NCBI GenBank assembly: GCA_023406715.1
Contig: JAEXVC010000111.1
Span: 1 to 21,361, forward strand
Direction: 5' to 3'
Source: Bacteroidota bacterium
Lineage (GTDB): Bacteria; Bacteroidota; Bacteroidia; Bacteroidales; Tenuifilaceae
Length of the DNA stretch: 21,361 bases
In this document: positions 14,965 to 21,361 of the stretch, piece after piece
Layout of the letters: the number at the start of each line of letters is the position of its first letter
Position numbering within the stretch: position 1 is the stretch's first letter
The notes under the pieces: model-generated
What the model was told of the DNA's origin: nothing
The model's database searches: none
What the model saw: only the letters and a program-made list of their open reading frames with translations
Program-made: the position numbers and the translations under genes

Positions 14965-17553
14965 TCAACGAAACACCAAAATATCGCCTCCCACATAATC
15001 CACCGTGATAGTCTTTTCCTTATCAACCGTTCCGGCAAGAATTTGCTTAGAGAGTTCGTTAAGGATGAACTTTTGCATTAATCGCTTAATTGGTCGTGCT
15101 CCGTAAACAGGGTCAAATCCTGCACTCGAAATCCACTCTATGGCGCTATCCGTTATTTCAATGTTGATATCGTTTTGCTGCAACATCTCCTTGATTCGGT
15201 TAAACTGAATCTTAACAATATTGCTTATTTCATCCCTATTCAAAGGTGTAAACATTATAATTTCGTCCACACGGTTTATGAATTCAGGGCGGATTGATTG
15301 TTTCAGCAATTCAAATACCTGCAATTTAGTTTTCTCGAAAACTTCCTCAGAGTTGTTTTTTCCAATTGCAGAGAAACTCTCCTGTATGATATGCGAACCA
15401 ATATTGGAGGTCATTATGATGATTGTATTCCTAAAATCCACCGTACGACCCTTGTTGTCGGTTAAACGTCCATCGTCAAGCACCTGTAGTAAGATGTTGA
15501 ATACATCGGGATGCGCCTTTTCAATCTCATCGAGCAGAACAACTGAGTATGGTTTATGCCGAACCGATTCGGTGAGTTGACCGCCCTCATCGTAACCAAC
15601 ATATCCAGGAGGTGCTCCAACCAATCGCGATACAGAGTGACGCTCCTGATACTCGCTCATATCTATTCGGGTCATCAAATTTTCATCGTTAAAAAGAAAC
15701 TCTGCCAATGCTTTAGCAAGTTCCGTTTTACCAACACCAGTAGTTCCAAGGAAGATAAACGACCCTATTGGGCGTTTTGCATCCTGCAAGCCAGCCCGAC
15801 TTCTGCGTACGGCATCGGAAACTGCAGCAATGGCTTCGTTTTGTCCAACCACACGTTTATGCAATTCATTCTCAAGGTGAAGTAACTTCTCCCTTTCGCT
15901 CTGCAGCATTCTGCTAACAGGAACGCCAGTCCATCGCGATACAACCTCAGCGATATCCTCAGCATCAACTTCCTCCTTAATCAAGGCGTAATCGGACTGA
16001 ACAGACATCAACTCTTTTTTGAAACGTTCAATTTCTGTCTCAGCCTCCTTAATTCTGCCATACCGGATTTCGGCAACCTTGCCATAATCGCCTCGGCGTT
16101 CAGCGTCCTCGGCCTCAAAGCGAAGATTCTCAATCTCCTGCTTGTTATGCTGTATTTTGTCGATGATGCTCTTCTCGTTTTGCCACTTTGCACGAAGTTT
16201 AACTCTCTCCTCGTTCAACTCTGCAATCTCGCGCGATAGTTCATCGAGTTTTAGTTTATCGCCCTCACGCTTAATGGCCTCGCGTTCAATCTCCAGTTGC
16301 TTTATTCTACGTTCAATTTCATCGATATCTTCAGGAACCGAGTTCATTTCTAATCGCAACTTCGATGCGGCTTCATCAATTAAATCTATTGCCTTATCGG
16401 GCAAAAATCTGTTGGTGATGTATCGGTTCGATAGTTCAACCGCAGCAATAATGGCCTCGTCCTTGATTCGTACTTTATGGTGATTCTCGTACCGTTCCTT
16501 TAATCCGCGGAGTATAGAGATTGCATCCATTGGCAAAGGCTCATCCACAACAACACTCTGGAATCGACGCTCAAGCGCTTTATCCTTCTCAAAATACTTC
16601 TGATACTCGTTGAATGTGGTTGCACCAATTGCGCGTAACTCGCCACGCGCGAGTGCTGGCTTAAGAATATTGGCAGCATCCATTGCTCCATCGCTCTTTC
16701 CTGCACCAACGAGGGTATGGATTTCGTCGATAAACAGGATTATTTCACCCTCTGCGGTTATAACTTCCTTTACAACAGATTTCAAGCGTTCCTCAAATTC
16801 GCCCTTGTACTTTGCGCCAGCAACCAAAGCGCCCATATCGAGCGAGAAAAGTTGCTTTGTTTTAAGGTTCTCAGGAACGTCACCATTTACAATTCGGTGT
16901 GCAATCCCTTCGGCAATGGCGGTTTTACCAACGCCAGGTTCGCCAATGAGAATTGGGTTGTTTTTGGTTCTACGCGAAAGAATTTGTAAAACACGGCGGA
17001 TTTCATCATCGCGACCAATTACAGGGTCGAGTTTGCCGTTACGAGCCATTTCGTTAAGGTTGATTGCAAAACGGTTTAAAGCATTGTAGGTATCCTCTGC
17101 TGTTTGGGAATCAACCTTTGCACCTTTGCGCAACTCGGCAATGGCCAGTTTCATCTCCTTCTCGGTCATTCCCGCATCCTTCATCATCTGTCCAACTTGT
17201 TCGCCAGCAGTAATCAACCCTAAAAGGATATGCTCAATGGATACAAACTGGTCGCCCATACCTTTGCTGAACTCCATTGCCTTTTGCAATACTTTACTCG
17301 ATGATGAACTTAGGTAAGGCTCACCTCCCGAAATCTTAGGGTACGATTCCAACATTCTGTCCAAAACAGCATCGAAAGTTGATGGATTGACACCCAGTTT
17401 ACGAAGTAAATAACCAGTAATATTCTCGGTTTGCTCCAGCACTCCTTTTAGAATATGCGCTGGTTCAATTGCTTGATGGTTGAATCCTTGGGCAATCTCA
17501 AAGGCCTTTTGAATTGCCTCTTGCGATTTGATTGTAAAATTATTCAGGTTCAT
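14965..17553 (-). CDS. clpB: ATP-dependent disaggregase ClpB
   Basis: Cytoplasmic AAA+ chaperone (862 residues) that pulls polypeptides out of aggregates together with DnaK/DnaJ/GrpE. Order of domains: N domain with two Clp repeats (1-145); NBD1 with Walker A GEPGVGKTAIAEGIA (about 203-217) and Walker B IILFIDEIHTLVGAG; the coiled-coil middle domain (about 405-525), which marks ClpB rather than ClpA or ClpC; and NBD2 with Walker A GTTGVGKTELAKALA (about 601-615), pore loop YVGYDEGG, and Walker B VVLLDEIEKAHPDV. No ClpP-binding IGF/L loop is apparent. No CIRCE element and no clear TAnnTTTG box are seen upstream, so its heat control cannot be read from sequence. The stop codon lies in a sequence resembling the heptamer repeat units. 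Confidence 0.98.
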   Translation of the reverse strand: MNLNNFTIKSQEAIQKAFEIAQGFNHQAIEPAHILKGVLEQTENITGYLLRKLGVNPSTFDAVLDRMLESYPKISGGEPYLSSSSSKVLQKAMEFSKGMGDQFVSIEHILLGLITAGEQVGQMMKDAGMTEKEMKLAIAELRKGAKVDSQTAEDTYNALNRFAINLNEMARNGKLDPVIGRDDEIRRVLQILSRRTKNNPILIGEPGVGKTAIAEGIAHRIVNGDVPENLKTKQLFSLDMGALVAGAKYKGEFEERLKSVVKEVITAEGEIILFIDEIHTLVGAGKSDGAMDAANILKPALARGELRAIGATTFNEYQKYFEKDKALERRFQSVVVDEPLPMDAISILRGLKERYENHHKVRIKDEAIIAAVELSNRYITNRFLPDKAIDLIDEAASKLRLEMNSVPEDIDEIERRIKQLEIEREAIKREGDKLKLDELSREIAELNEERVKLRAKWQNEKSIIDKIQHNKQEIENLRFEAEDAERRGDYGKVAEIRYGRIKEAETEIERFKKELMSVQSDYALIKEEVDAEDIAEVVSRWTGVPVSRMLQSEREKLLHLENELHKRVVGQNEAIAAVSDAVRRSRAGLQDAKRPIGSFIFLGTTGVGKTELAKALAEFLFNDENLMTRIDMSEYQERHSVSRLVGAPPGYVGYDEGGQLTESVRHKPYSVVLLDEIEKAHPDVFNILLQVLDDGRLTDNKGRTVDFRNTIIIMTSNIGSHIIQESFSAIGKNNSEEVFEKTKLQVFELLKQSIRPEFINRVDEIIMFTPLNRDEISNIVKIQFNRIKEMLQQNDINIEITDSAIEWISSAGFDPVYGARPIKRLMQKFILNELSKQILAGTVDKEKTITVDYVGGDILVFR

Positions 17554-17759
17554 ATATTTAGATACTAAATATTTGACATAACACTATTTGTCTATTATCT
17601 AGTTATCAAAACGGTTGCCAATTGAAAATTTAGGACAAAATGACTTAAGGCTTAATGAATTGTTGCCATTTTGACAATCGCATAAGTTTGTTTAGGGTTC
17701 TGAAAAACAATAGTAATTTAATAACTAAGGGCTAAGCACAAAGAATTTTTTAATAAATG

Positions 17760-17990
17760 CAAAGTTTTCATGAAACTCTCTCTTCTCTTTGCAATTCTTA
17801 CTTTTTCCATGATGAAAAAGTAAGCAAAAAATCTAGGCAAAACTACGCTTTCGCCCGCCCTGCAGAAAGCCAAGAATTTCTGCAAAAGTAGGCAAGCCCC
17901 TTTTGCGAAATTCTATAACTTCCTGCATTCACGCTTACTCCGGCTCGCAGTTTTGCCAACCCTGCCCGCTAATTCTCATATCAACTATTT
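17760..17990. repeat. intergenic repeat-like element with an 11-bp hairpin
   Basis: Between clpB and the dioxygenase gene there are 518 bases with no gene. The middle is more GC-rich than its flanks and has a perfect 11-bp inverted repeat CTTACTTTTTC/GAAAAAGTAAG (17797-17807 and 17814-17824, loop CATGAT). Short words recur in both orientations (GCAAAA, TTTTGC, AATTTC), giving a self-complementary look. I judge it to be a dispersed non-coding repeat of the kind common in Bacteroidota, but one copy cannot prove that. Confidence 0.5.
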
Positions 17991-18004
17991 TGATAAACAG
18001 GTTT

Positions 18005-18032
18005 TATCATATCGAGATATAGCGAGGAATCG
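18005..18032 (+). repeat. REP-like half-site, copy 3
   Basis: TATCATATCGAGATATAGCG followed by AGGAATCG resembles one half of copy 1 and the half in copy 4, with three or more changes. No opposite half is seen, so it is a degraded or single half. Confidence 0.5.
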
Positions 18033-18071
18033 CAATAAATTCAGTTGCTTATAGAGAAGAGGTGTAATTGT

Positions 18072-18902
18072 TTACCCAATTTTCACACAGCGCATAGAAA
18101 GACTTCCGTAATGAAAATCTTCGTAGAAATATGATAAGTTTTCGTTCTTTGATTGTAGCGCAGCGATGTAGATTAATGGAATATAGTGGCTTGGCTCTGG
18201 AACAGCATATCGTGCAGAACTTCCAATCTTATGGAAATCTATCAATCCTTGATGATTAAATTCGTTAAGAAATAGTTTAATGTTAGTGTCGAACTCTAAT
18301 GCCCAATCAACTGGTTTTGCATTAATATCTGACATATTAACCAGCCTTAAGTTGTGGGTGATATTTCCACTTCCAACTATTAACACACCTTTTTCCCTGA
18401 GATTTTTGAGATATTTTGCTAATTCGTAATGGTACTGCATTGGTTGATTGTAGTCGATACTCATTTCGTAAACTGGAATATCAGCATTTGGGAATAAGTG
18501 GCGCAAAACCGACCAACAGCCGTGATCGAAACCCCAATCGTAATCTAACTTAACATCATAATTTTCAATAATATCTTTTGTTTGCTTTGCTAATTCTGGT
18601 GCGCCGATGGCTGGATAATTTACTTGGTAAAGTTCCTCGGGGAAACCATACATATCGTAAATCATTTTGGGCTTTGGCGATGCATTTACAAATGTTCCAT
18701 TTGTTAACCAATGGGCCGAAATGCACAGAATGGCTTTTGGTTTGGGAAACGTTTTGCCTGTAGCCTGCAAACTTAGTGTAAAATCATTCTCCTCAATGGC
18801 ATTCATAGGTGAGCCATGCCCAACAAAGATTGCTGGCATAACCTGCTCCGAGTAGCCATTACTTCTCATCTCATCAGCCCAATTTTTTATGGTTGTTCCC
18901 AT
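18072..18902 (-). CDS. ygiD: LigB/DODA-type extradiol dioxygenase (YgiD family)
   Basis: Class III extradiol dioxygenase homologous to plant 4,5-DOPA dioxygenase and E. coli YgiD, which opens catechol rings such as L-DOPA with oxygen. Metal-site segments visible: FVGHGSPMNA (His29), ISAHWLTNGTFV (His64), DHGCWSVLRHLFP (about 125-137) and GSGNITHNLR. The length of 276 is close to E. coli YgiD. Real substrate is unknown. The gene is on the same strand as, and 175 bp downstream of, the MarR gene, separated by a REP-like half and a heptamer array. It may be read from the same promoter or its own. Confidence 0.88.
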   Translation of the reverse strand: MGTTIKNWADEMRSNGYSEQVMPAIFVGHGSPMNAIEENDFTLSLQATGKTFPKPKAILCISAHWLTNGTFVNASPKPKMIYDMYGFPEELYQVNYPAIGAPELAKQTKDIIENYDVKLDYDWGFDHGCWSVLRHLFPNADIPVYEMSIDYNQPMQYHYELAKYLKNLREKGVLIVGSGNITHNLRLVNMSDINAKPVDWALEFDTNIKLFLNEFNHQGLIDFHKIGSSARYAVPEPSHYIPLIYIAALQSKNENLSYFYEDFHYGSLSMRCVKIG

Positions 18903-18980
18903 AATTTTCGTATTAAATACCTTATGAATAATGAGGTTAATCTTACCTGTTTTCTTAATATAGTTAGTTCTAAATTACTA

Positions 18981-19007
18981 AGATTCCTCGCCTCCGCTCG
19001 GAATGAC
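18981..19007 (-). repeat. REP-like half-site, copy 4
   Basis: On the minus strand GTCATTCCGAGCGGAGGCGA then GGAATCT, one half of the family with the fullest agreement to the consensus. A heptamer array follows 33 bases beyond its GTCAT end, in the same orientation as at copy 1. Confidence 0.7.
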
Positions 19008-19040
19008 ACCTCGTTTGGCTTAAGCACCATCAACCATTAA

Positions 19041-19068
19041 CGAACAACGAACAACGAACAACGAACAA
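19041..19068 (+). repeat. tandem heptamer array (CGAACAA, four perfect units)
   Basis: Four exact copies of CGAACAA in a row (28 bases), preceded by CACCATCAACCATTAA. It ends 9 bases before the MarR stop codon. The same unit forms the array at the 5' end of mobA. Confidence 0.9.
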
Positions 19069-19077
19069 CTCTTTCTA

Positions 19078-19527
19078 TCAACCCCTTATTTTATCAAGTA
19101 GTGTATTAAGTTGCTTAACCTCATCTTCTGTTAGATTTGAAAGCAGCGTGTCGACCTGTTTTTCACATTCGTCCATGCTGGACAGTAGTTTCAATCCTTT
19201 ATCGGAAATATCTACGTCCTTTTGTCGGCGGTCGGTGGACTTTTCACATCGGGTTATAAGACCTCGTTCATAGAGTTTATCAACAATTCTGCTTACATCC
19301 GAGTTTTTATCGAGCATTCTATCCTTAATAAAGCCAATGGAAACCGGAGCCTCGCTTCTGAATCCTCGTAGCACTTTAAGGACATTGTACTGCTGCTGTG
19401 TTACATTATGTTTCTTTAAAAGTTGTAAGAATTGATAGTTAAGCTGGTTTAATGTGTAGGTGAGGTTTATAATACCTCGATGGTACTCGTTGCGGAATCT
19501 ACCTTTTATTTCATCATCGATTTTCAT
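19078..19527 (-). CDS. MarR-family transcriptional regulator
   Basis: Dimeric winged-helix repressor of 149 residues. The DNA-binding part covers about 40-110: QQQYNVLKVLRGF, VSIGFIKDRMLDKNSDVSRI (recognition helix) and RGLITRCEKSTDRRQKDVDI (wing with the conserved DRR). The outer helices (about 8-35 and 118-148) make the dimer. MarR proteins typically sense phenolic or electrophilic compounds. Here it is 47 bp downstream of a methyltransferase and in a group with a nitroreductase and an extradiol dioxygenase, so control of this group is likely. Candidate palindromic sites lie ahead of the nitroreductase gene. Confidence 0.92.
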   Translation of the reverse strand: MKIDDEIKGRFRNEYHRGIINLTYTLNQLNYQFLQLLKKHNVTQQQYNVLKVLRGFRSEAPVSIGFIKDRMLDKNSDVSRIVDKLYERGLITRCEKSTDRRQKDVDISDKGLKLLSSMDECEKQVDTLLSNLTEDEVKQLNTLLDKIRG

Positions 19528-19574
19528 GATTAGAAAATTTGTTTCATACCAAATTGTAAATTCTTCATTATAAA

Positions 19575-20177
19575 TTACTTAATTCCAACCATTCTAACCA
19601 CCGATGCCTTACCTGAATGGTAGTTACCTTCGGATAGTTCTATCTCCTCAGTCCAAATATTCAAACTCGAAAAACTCTCAAAGTCCGATTTTAGTTCATC
19701 CACCGAAAAAAGCATTTCGATGTTCTTTGGTCCACCCGAATTGTAATTTAATTGCTCCTTGCTAAAGCCCTCTAAAATAATTACCCCACTTTTTTTTAGT
19801 AATTTTGATAACTTCTTGTGATTCTCCTTCCTGTTTAGGTTATGAGCGTAAATCAAACCTATTGCATCGAATTGTTCCTCAGTATCAAAATTTTCAAAAG
19901 AACTTATCAGATATTCTAAGGATGTTCCCATTTCTTGGGCTAATGCAAGGGCTTTCTTTTGTCCTTCAACACTACTATCGAAAGCAACCACACTCCAATC
20001 CTGCAAGGCTGCAAAAACAGCATTTCGGCCTTCGCCCTCGGCAGGTAGTAGAATTTTACCTGGCCGAAGGGCTTGAAGTTGTTGCCTGAAAAATTCGTTG
20101 GGTTGCTTTCCGTACACATATTCATTTTGTGCGTAGCGCTCATCCCAAGTATTTGTCGATTTTGTGTTTTGAGTCAT
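19575..20177 (-). CDS. class I SAM-dependent methyltransferase
   Basis: Cytoplasmic methyltransferase of 200 residues. The start WDERYAQNEYVYGKQPNEFF is typical of the TehB/thiopurine-type branch. SAM motif I appears as ILLPAEGEGRNAVFAA (about 42-57, more usually GxGxGRN), and motif II ends in VVAFDSS. Motif IV is in FDAIGLIYAH, and GVIILEGF precedes the last strands. Substrate is unknown; relatives methylate tellurite, thiols or small acids. It starts 2 bp after the nitroreductase stop, so both are surely cotranscribed, with MarR 47 bp further on. Confidence 0.88.
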   Translation of the reverse strand: MTQNTKSTNTWDERYAQNEYVYGKQPNEFFRQQLQALRPGKILLPAEGEGRNAVFAALQDWSVVAFDSSVEGQKKALALAQEMGTSLEYLISSFENFDTEEQFDAIGLIYAHNLNRKENHKKLSKLLKKSGVIILEGFSKEQLNYNSGGPKNIEMLFSVDELKSDFESFSSLNIWTEEIELSEGNYHSGKASVVRMVGIK

Positions 20178-20179
20178 AA

Positions 20180-20797
20180 TTAAATTATTGATGCAATATC
20201 ATCGAACAATCTGCGTGGACGACGAGGATAAAGATTCTGATTTTTATCGTAATATCCTAATGCTATTGCCATTACAACAGTTTCGTTCTCCGATAGTTCA
20301 AAAGCCTTGTGAATTCCCTCAAAGTCCACTCCACTCATTGGATGCGAGTCAACACCGTACTCCATTGCGGCCATCATTACACTCATTGCAAGCAAGCCTG
20401 TATTGCTTTCAGCAAATTTTAGTTTGCGTTCATCCGATGAACCGTAAAGAAATGCTGCAGCCTGTTTTGCTCCATCAACCATTTGTTGATTGCCTCCAAC
20501 ACTTGCAAGCATCTCGTCCCATACAGGATTATTGTTATCCCAACCGTTTTTGTTTCCAACCAAAATCAGGGTTACAGGCGCTTCCTTAACTTTAGGCTGA
20601 TTATGTGCAAGTCCAAAGAGTTTTTCTTTATTGGCTTCGCTTTTTACCACAATTACCCTCCAGGGCTGTAGGTTAAATGCCGATGGCGCATAAACGGCCA
20701 AATTCAAAATATCCTTCACTGTTTGAAGGTCCAAATCCTTGTTTTTGTCGAAGAAATTAACTGAACGACGTTCGGTAAATAGTTTTTTTGAGTCCAT
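20180..20797 (-). CDS. nitroreductase-family flavoprotein
   Basis: FMN-dependent NAD(P)H oxidoreductase of the nitroreductase family (205 residues), acting on quinones, nitroaromatics or related compounds. FMN-binding segments: FTERRSVNFFD (RRS near 9-11), APSAFNLQPWRVIVV (about 37-51, the usual SxxNxQPW) and GVDSHPMSGVDFEGI; ALGYYDKN comes near the end. It is the first gene of the MarR group and overlaps almost end to end with the methyltransferase gene. It is probably induced through MarR by an electrophile or phenolic effector. Confidence 0.9.
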   Translation of the reverse strand: MDSKKLFTERRSVNFFDKNKDLDLQTVKDILNLAVYAPSAFNLQPWRVIVVKSEANKEKLFGLAHNQPKVKEAPVTLILVGNKNGWDNNNPVWDEMLASVGGNQQMVDGAKQAAAFLYGSSDERKLKFAESNTGLLAMSVMMAAMEYGVDSHPMSGVDFEGIHKAFELSENETVVMAIALGYYDKNQNLYPRRPRRLFDDIASII

Positions 20798-20835
20798 ATT
20801 TTAACTTGTTTTTGGTTATTTTAGCATACTAACAA

Positions 20836-20880
20836 GTTATAACATTATTTGTTGTAACATATAATATTAAAAAATGTTAT
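20836..20880. promoter_or_regulatory. candidate MarR operator region before the nitroreductase gene
   Basis: The palindrome GTTATAAC (20836-20843) and near-copy GTTGTAAC (20851-20858) stand 15 bases apart. ATAACATT (20839-20846) and AATGTTAT (20873-20880) form a wider inverted repeat. No TAnnTTTG box is evident here. Such nested dyads are what a MarR dimer would bind, but the AT-rich base makes chance possible. Confidence 0.4.
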
Positions 20881-20910
20881 ATGATTGATTTTTAATGAGA
20901 TAATTTTAAA

Positions 20911-20943
20911 ATAAAAAAGGTGATTGAAAATTCAACCACCTTT
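20911..20943 (-). terminator. terminator after the winged-helix gene
   Basis: Hairpin AAAGGTG-A-TTGAA/TTCAA-C-CACCTTT with one internal mismatch (20916-20943) and a 2-base loop, followed on the minus strand by six T. It lies 17 bases after the winged-helix stop codon. Confidence 0.75.
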
Positions 20944-20960
20944 AGAGAAGCAAAGTATAT

Positions 20961-21140
20961 TTACTTTTTAATATCGTAGAAGCAGCGCATTGGTGAATGA
21001 AGTTTGCCATCGGTTACAAGTTTCTTGATAACCTTATCAACCTCCTTTTTATCTATTCCAGATGCTTCTGAAATTTCGCCTGCTTTCATTGGCTTACCAG
21101 CCGATGATAATGTTTTGATGATTTTCTCTGATGAATCCAT
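20961..21140 (-). CDS. small winged-helix protein (59 residues)
   Basis: Short gene, ATG at 21138-21140 and TAA at 20961-20963. The protein starts MDSSEKIIKTLSSAGKPMKA, continues GEISEASGIDKKEVDKVIKK and ends MRCFYDIKK. This is the shape of a minimal winged helix (helix, HTH, wing) as found in short conserved Bacteroidota proteins annotated as transcriptional regulators. The second and third helices carry GIDKKEVDKVIKKL as the recognition part. It has no dimer or sensor domain, so it may need a partner or act on DNA with other proteins. It is on the same strand as xerD, 113 bases downstream, and ends in a terminator. Confidence 0.75.
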   Translation of the reverse strand: MDSSEKIIKTLSSAGKPMKAGEISEASGIDKKEVDKVIKKLVTDGKLHSPMRCFYDIKK

Positions 21141-21253
21141 AGCTATAAGAATTAGAAGTATTAACCAAAATAATTACAACTGCTAATTTAAGAAATCAAT
21201 TTTAATAATTGGGGTTGATATAAATCATTGAGGGAAACGCTGCATAATGATTT

Positions 21254-21361
21254 CTACTTCCTTGGATGAAATTTTAGAATAGTTTCCCTCAAATACTCCC
21301 TGTCTAGGTGAGTGTAGATTTCGGTGGTTTGGATTGATTCGTGACCCAGCATCTCCTGAAC
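21254..21361 (-). CDS. xerD: tyrosine recombinase XerD, 3' end
   Basis: The last 35 codons of a tyrosine recombinase running in from beyond the window's right edge. VQEMLGHESIQTTEIYTHLD contains the conserved LGH histidine of box II and the nucleophilic tyrosine (EIYTH). The end LRETILKFHPRK is typical of the chromosomal XerD of Bacteroidota, which resolves chromosome dimers at dif with XerC. A phage integrase is less likely because of this tail and the core-gene setting, but the N-terminus is not seen. Confidence 0.85.
   Translation of the reverse strand, partial: VQEMLGHESIQTTEIYTHLDREYLRETILKFHPRK

Noticed and set aside
16610..17089. 159-residue plus-strand frame opposite clpB
   Set aside because: Clearly antisense to conserved ClpB motifs; long because the strand opposite a conserved gene lacks stops by chance.
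17573..17595. TTGACA and TATTAT on the plus strand after clpB start, resembling an enterobacterial promoter
   Set aside because: Spacing is about 14 bases, the consensus is not the one used in this phylum, and no gene follows on that strand.
21004..21186. 60-residue plus-strand frame near the right end
   Set aside because: Antisense to the small winged-helix gene, which has the better composition and a terminator.

Overview
The window looks like chromosomal DNA of a Bacteroidota bacterium, most likely from the Bacteroidales/Marinilabiliales side of the phylum. The evidence is low GC, several genes preceded by a TAnnTTTG -7 box (the promoter element of this phylum's primary sigma factor), no obvious Shine-Dalgarno sequences, and protein families typical of the group: a stand-alone LuxC-type acyl-CoA reductase, a membrane-anchored MutS-like ATPase, YwbE, and a 59-residue winged-helix protein beside xerD. 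No phage, plasmid, CRISPR or rRNA/tRNA genes were seen. Most of the window is core and household metabolism. The irregular parts are the intergenic repeats and a few broken or start-less reading frames.

Layout. Positions 1-3246 (minus strand): xerD-independent cluster of a LuxC-type reductase, purB, and the 5' part of an MsbA-like ABC exporter that carries an in-frame TAA. Positions 3485-8168 (plus): an orphan MacB/FtsX-type permease with a strong terminator, then a MutS-like membrane ATPase, a divergent peptide deformylase, a VOC-domain lipoprotein and a DUF1697 protein, closed by a bidirectional terminator. Positions 8215-11593 (minus): gapA, then (in transcription order) transaldolase, a YciO-type protein and mobA. 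A REP-like palindrome and a heptamer array lie at the 5' end of mobA, which has no ATG start. Positions 11935-13046 (plus): ywbE and an RluA-type pseudouridine synthase. Positions 13061-14663 (minus): a small cupin, and an ECF sigma factor paired with a five-helix membrane protein. Positions 14965-17553 (minus): clpB. Positions 18072-20797 (minus): a nitroreductase, a SAM methyltransferase, a MarR regulator and an extradiol dioxygenase (YgiD family), which look like a redox or aromatic-compound response group. Positions 20961-21361 (minus): the small winged-helix gene and the 3' end of xerD.

The repeated theme between genes is a dispersed family of imperfect palindromes with half-site consensus GTCATnnCGAnCGnAGnGAG. 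There are four copies or partial copies, near 10.2, 14.8, 18.0 and 19.0 kb. Two are followed on the same side by a tandem heptamer array (CGAACAA units). One is interrupted by a second palindrome of the widespread CCTGCC/GGCAGG type. The array beside mobA supplies the codons before the conserved part of that protein. I see no clearly new multi-gene defence or biosynthetic system. The best candidates for a second look are the repeat family and its effect on gene ends, the nonsense codon in the exporter, the membrane MutS protein, the sigma/membrane-protein pair and the MarR-linked cluster.
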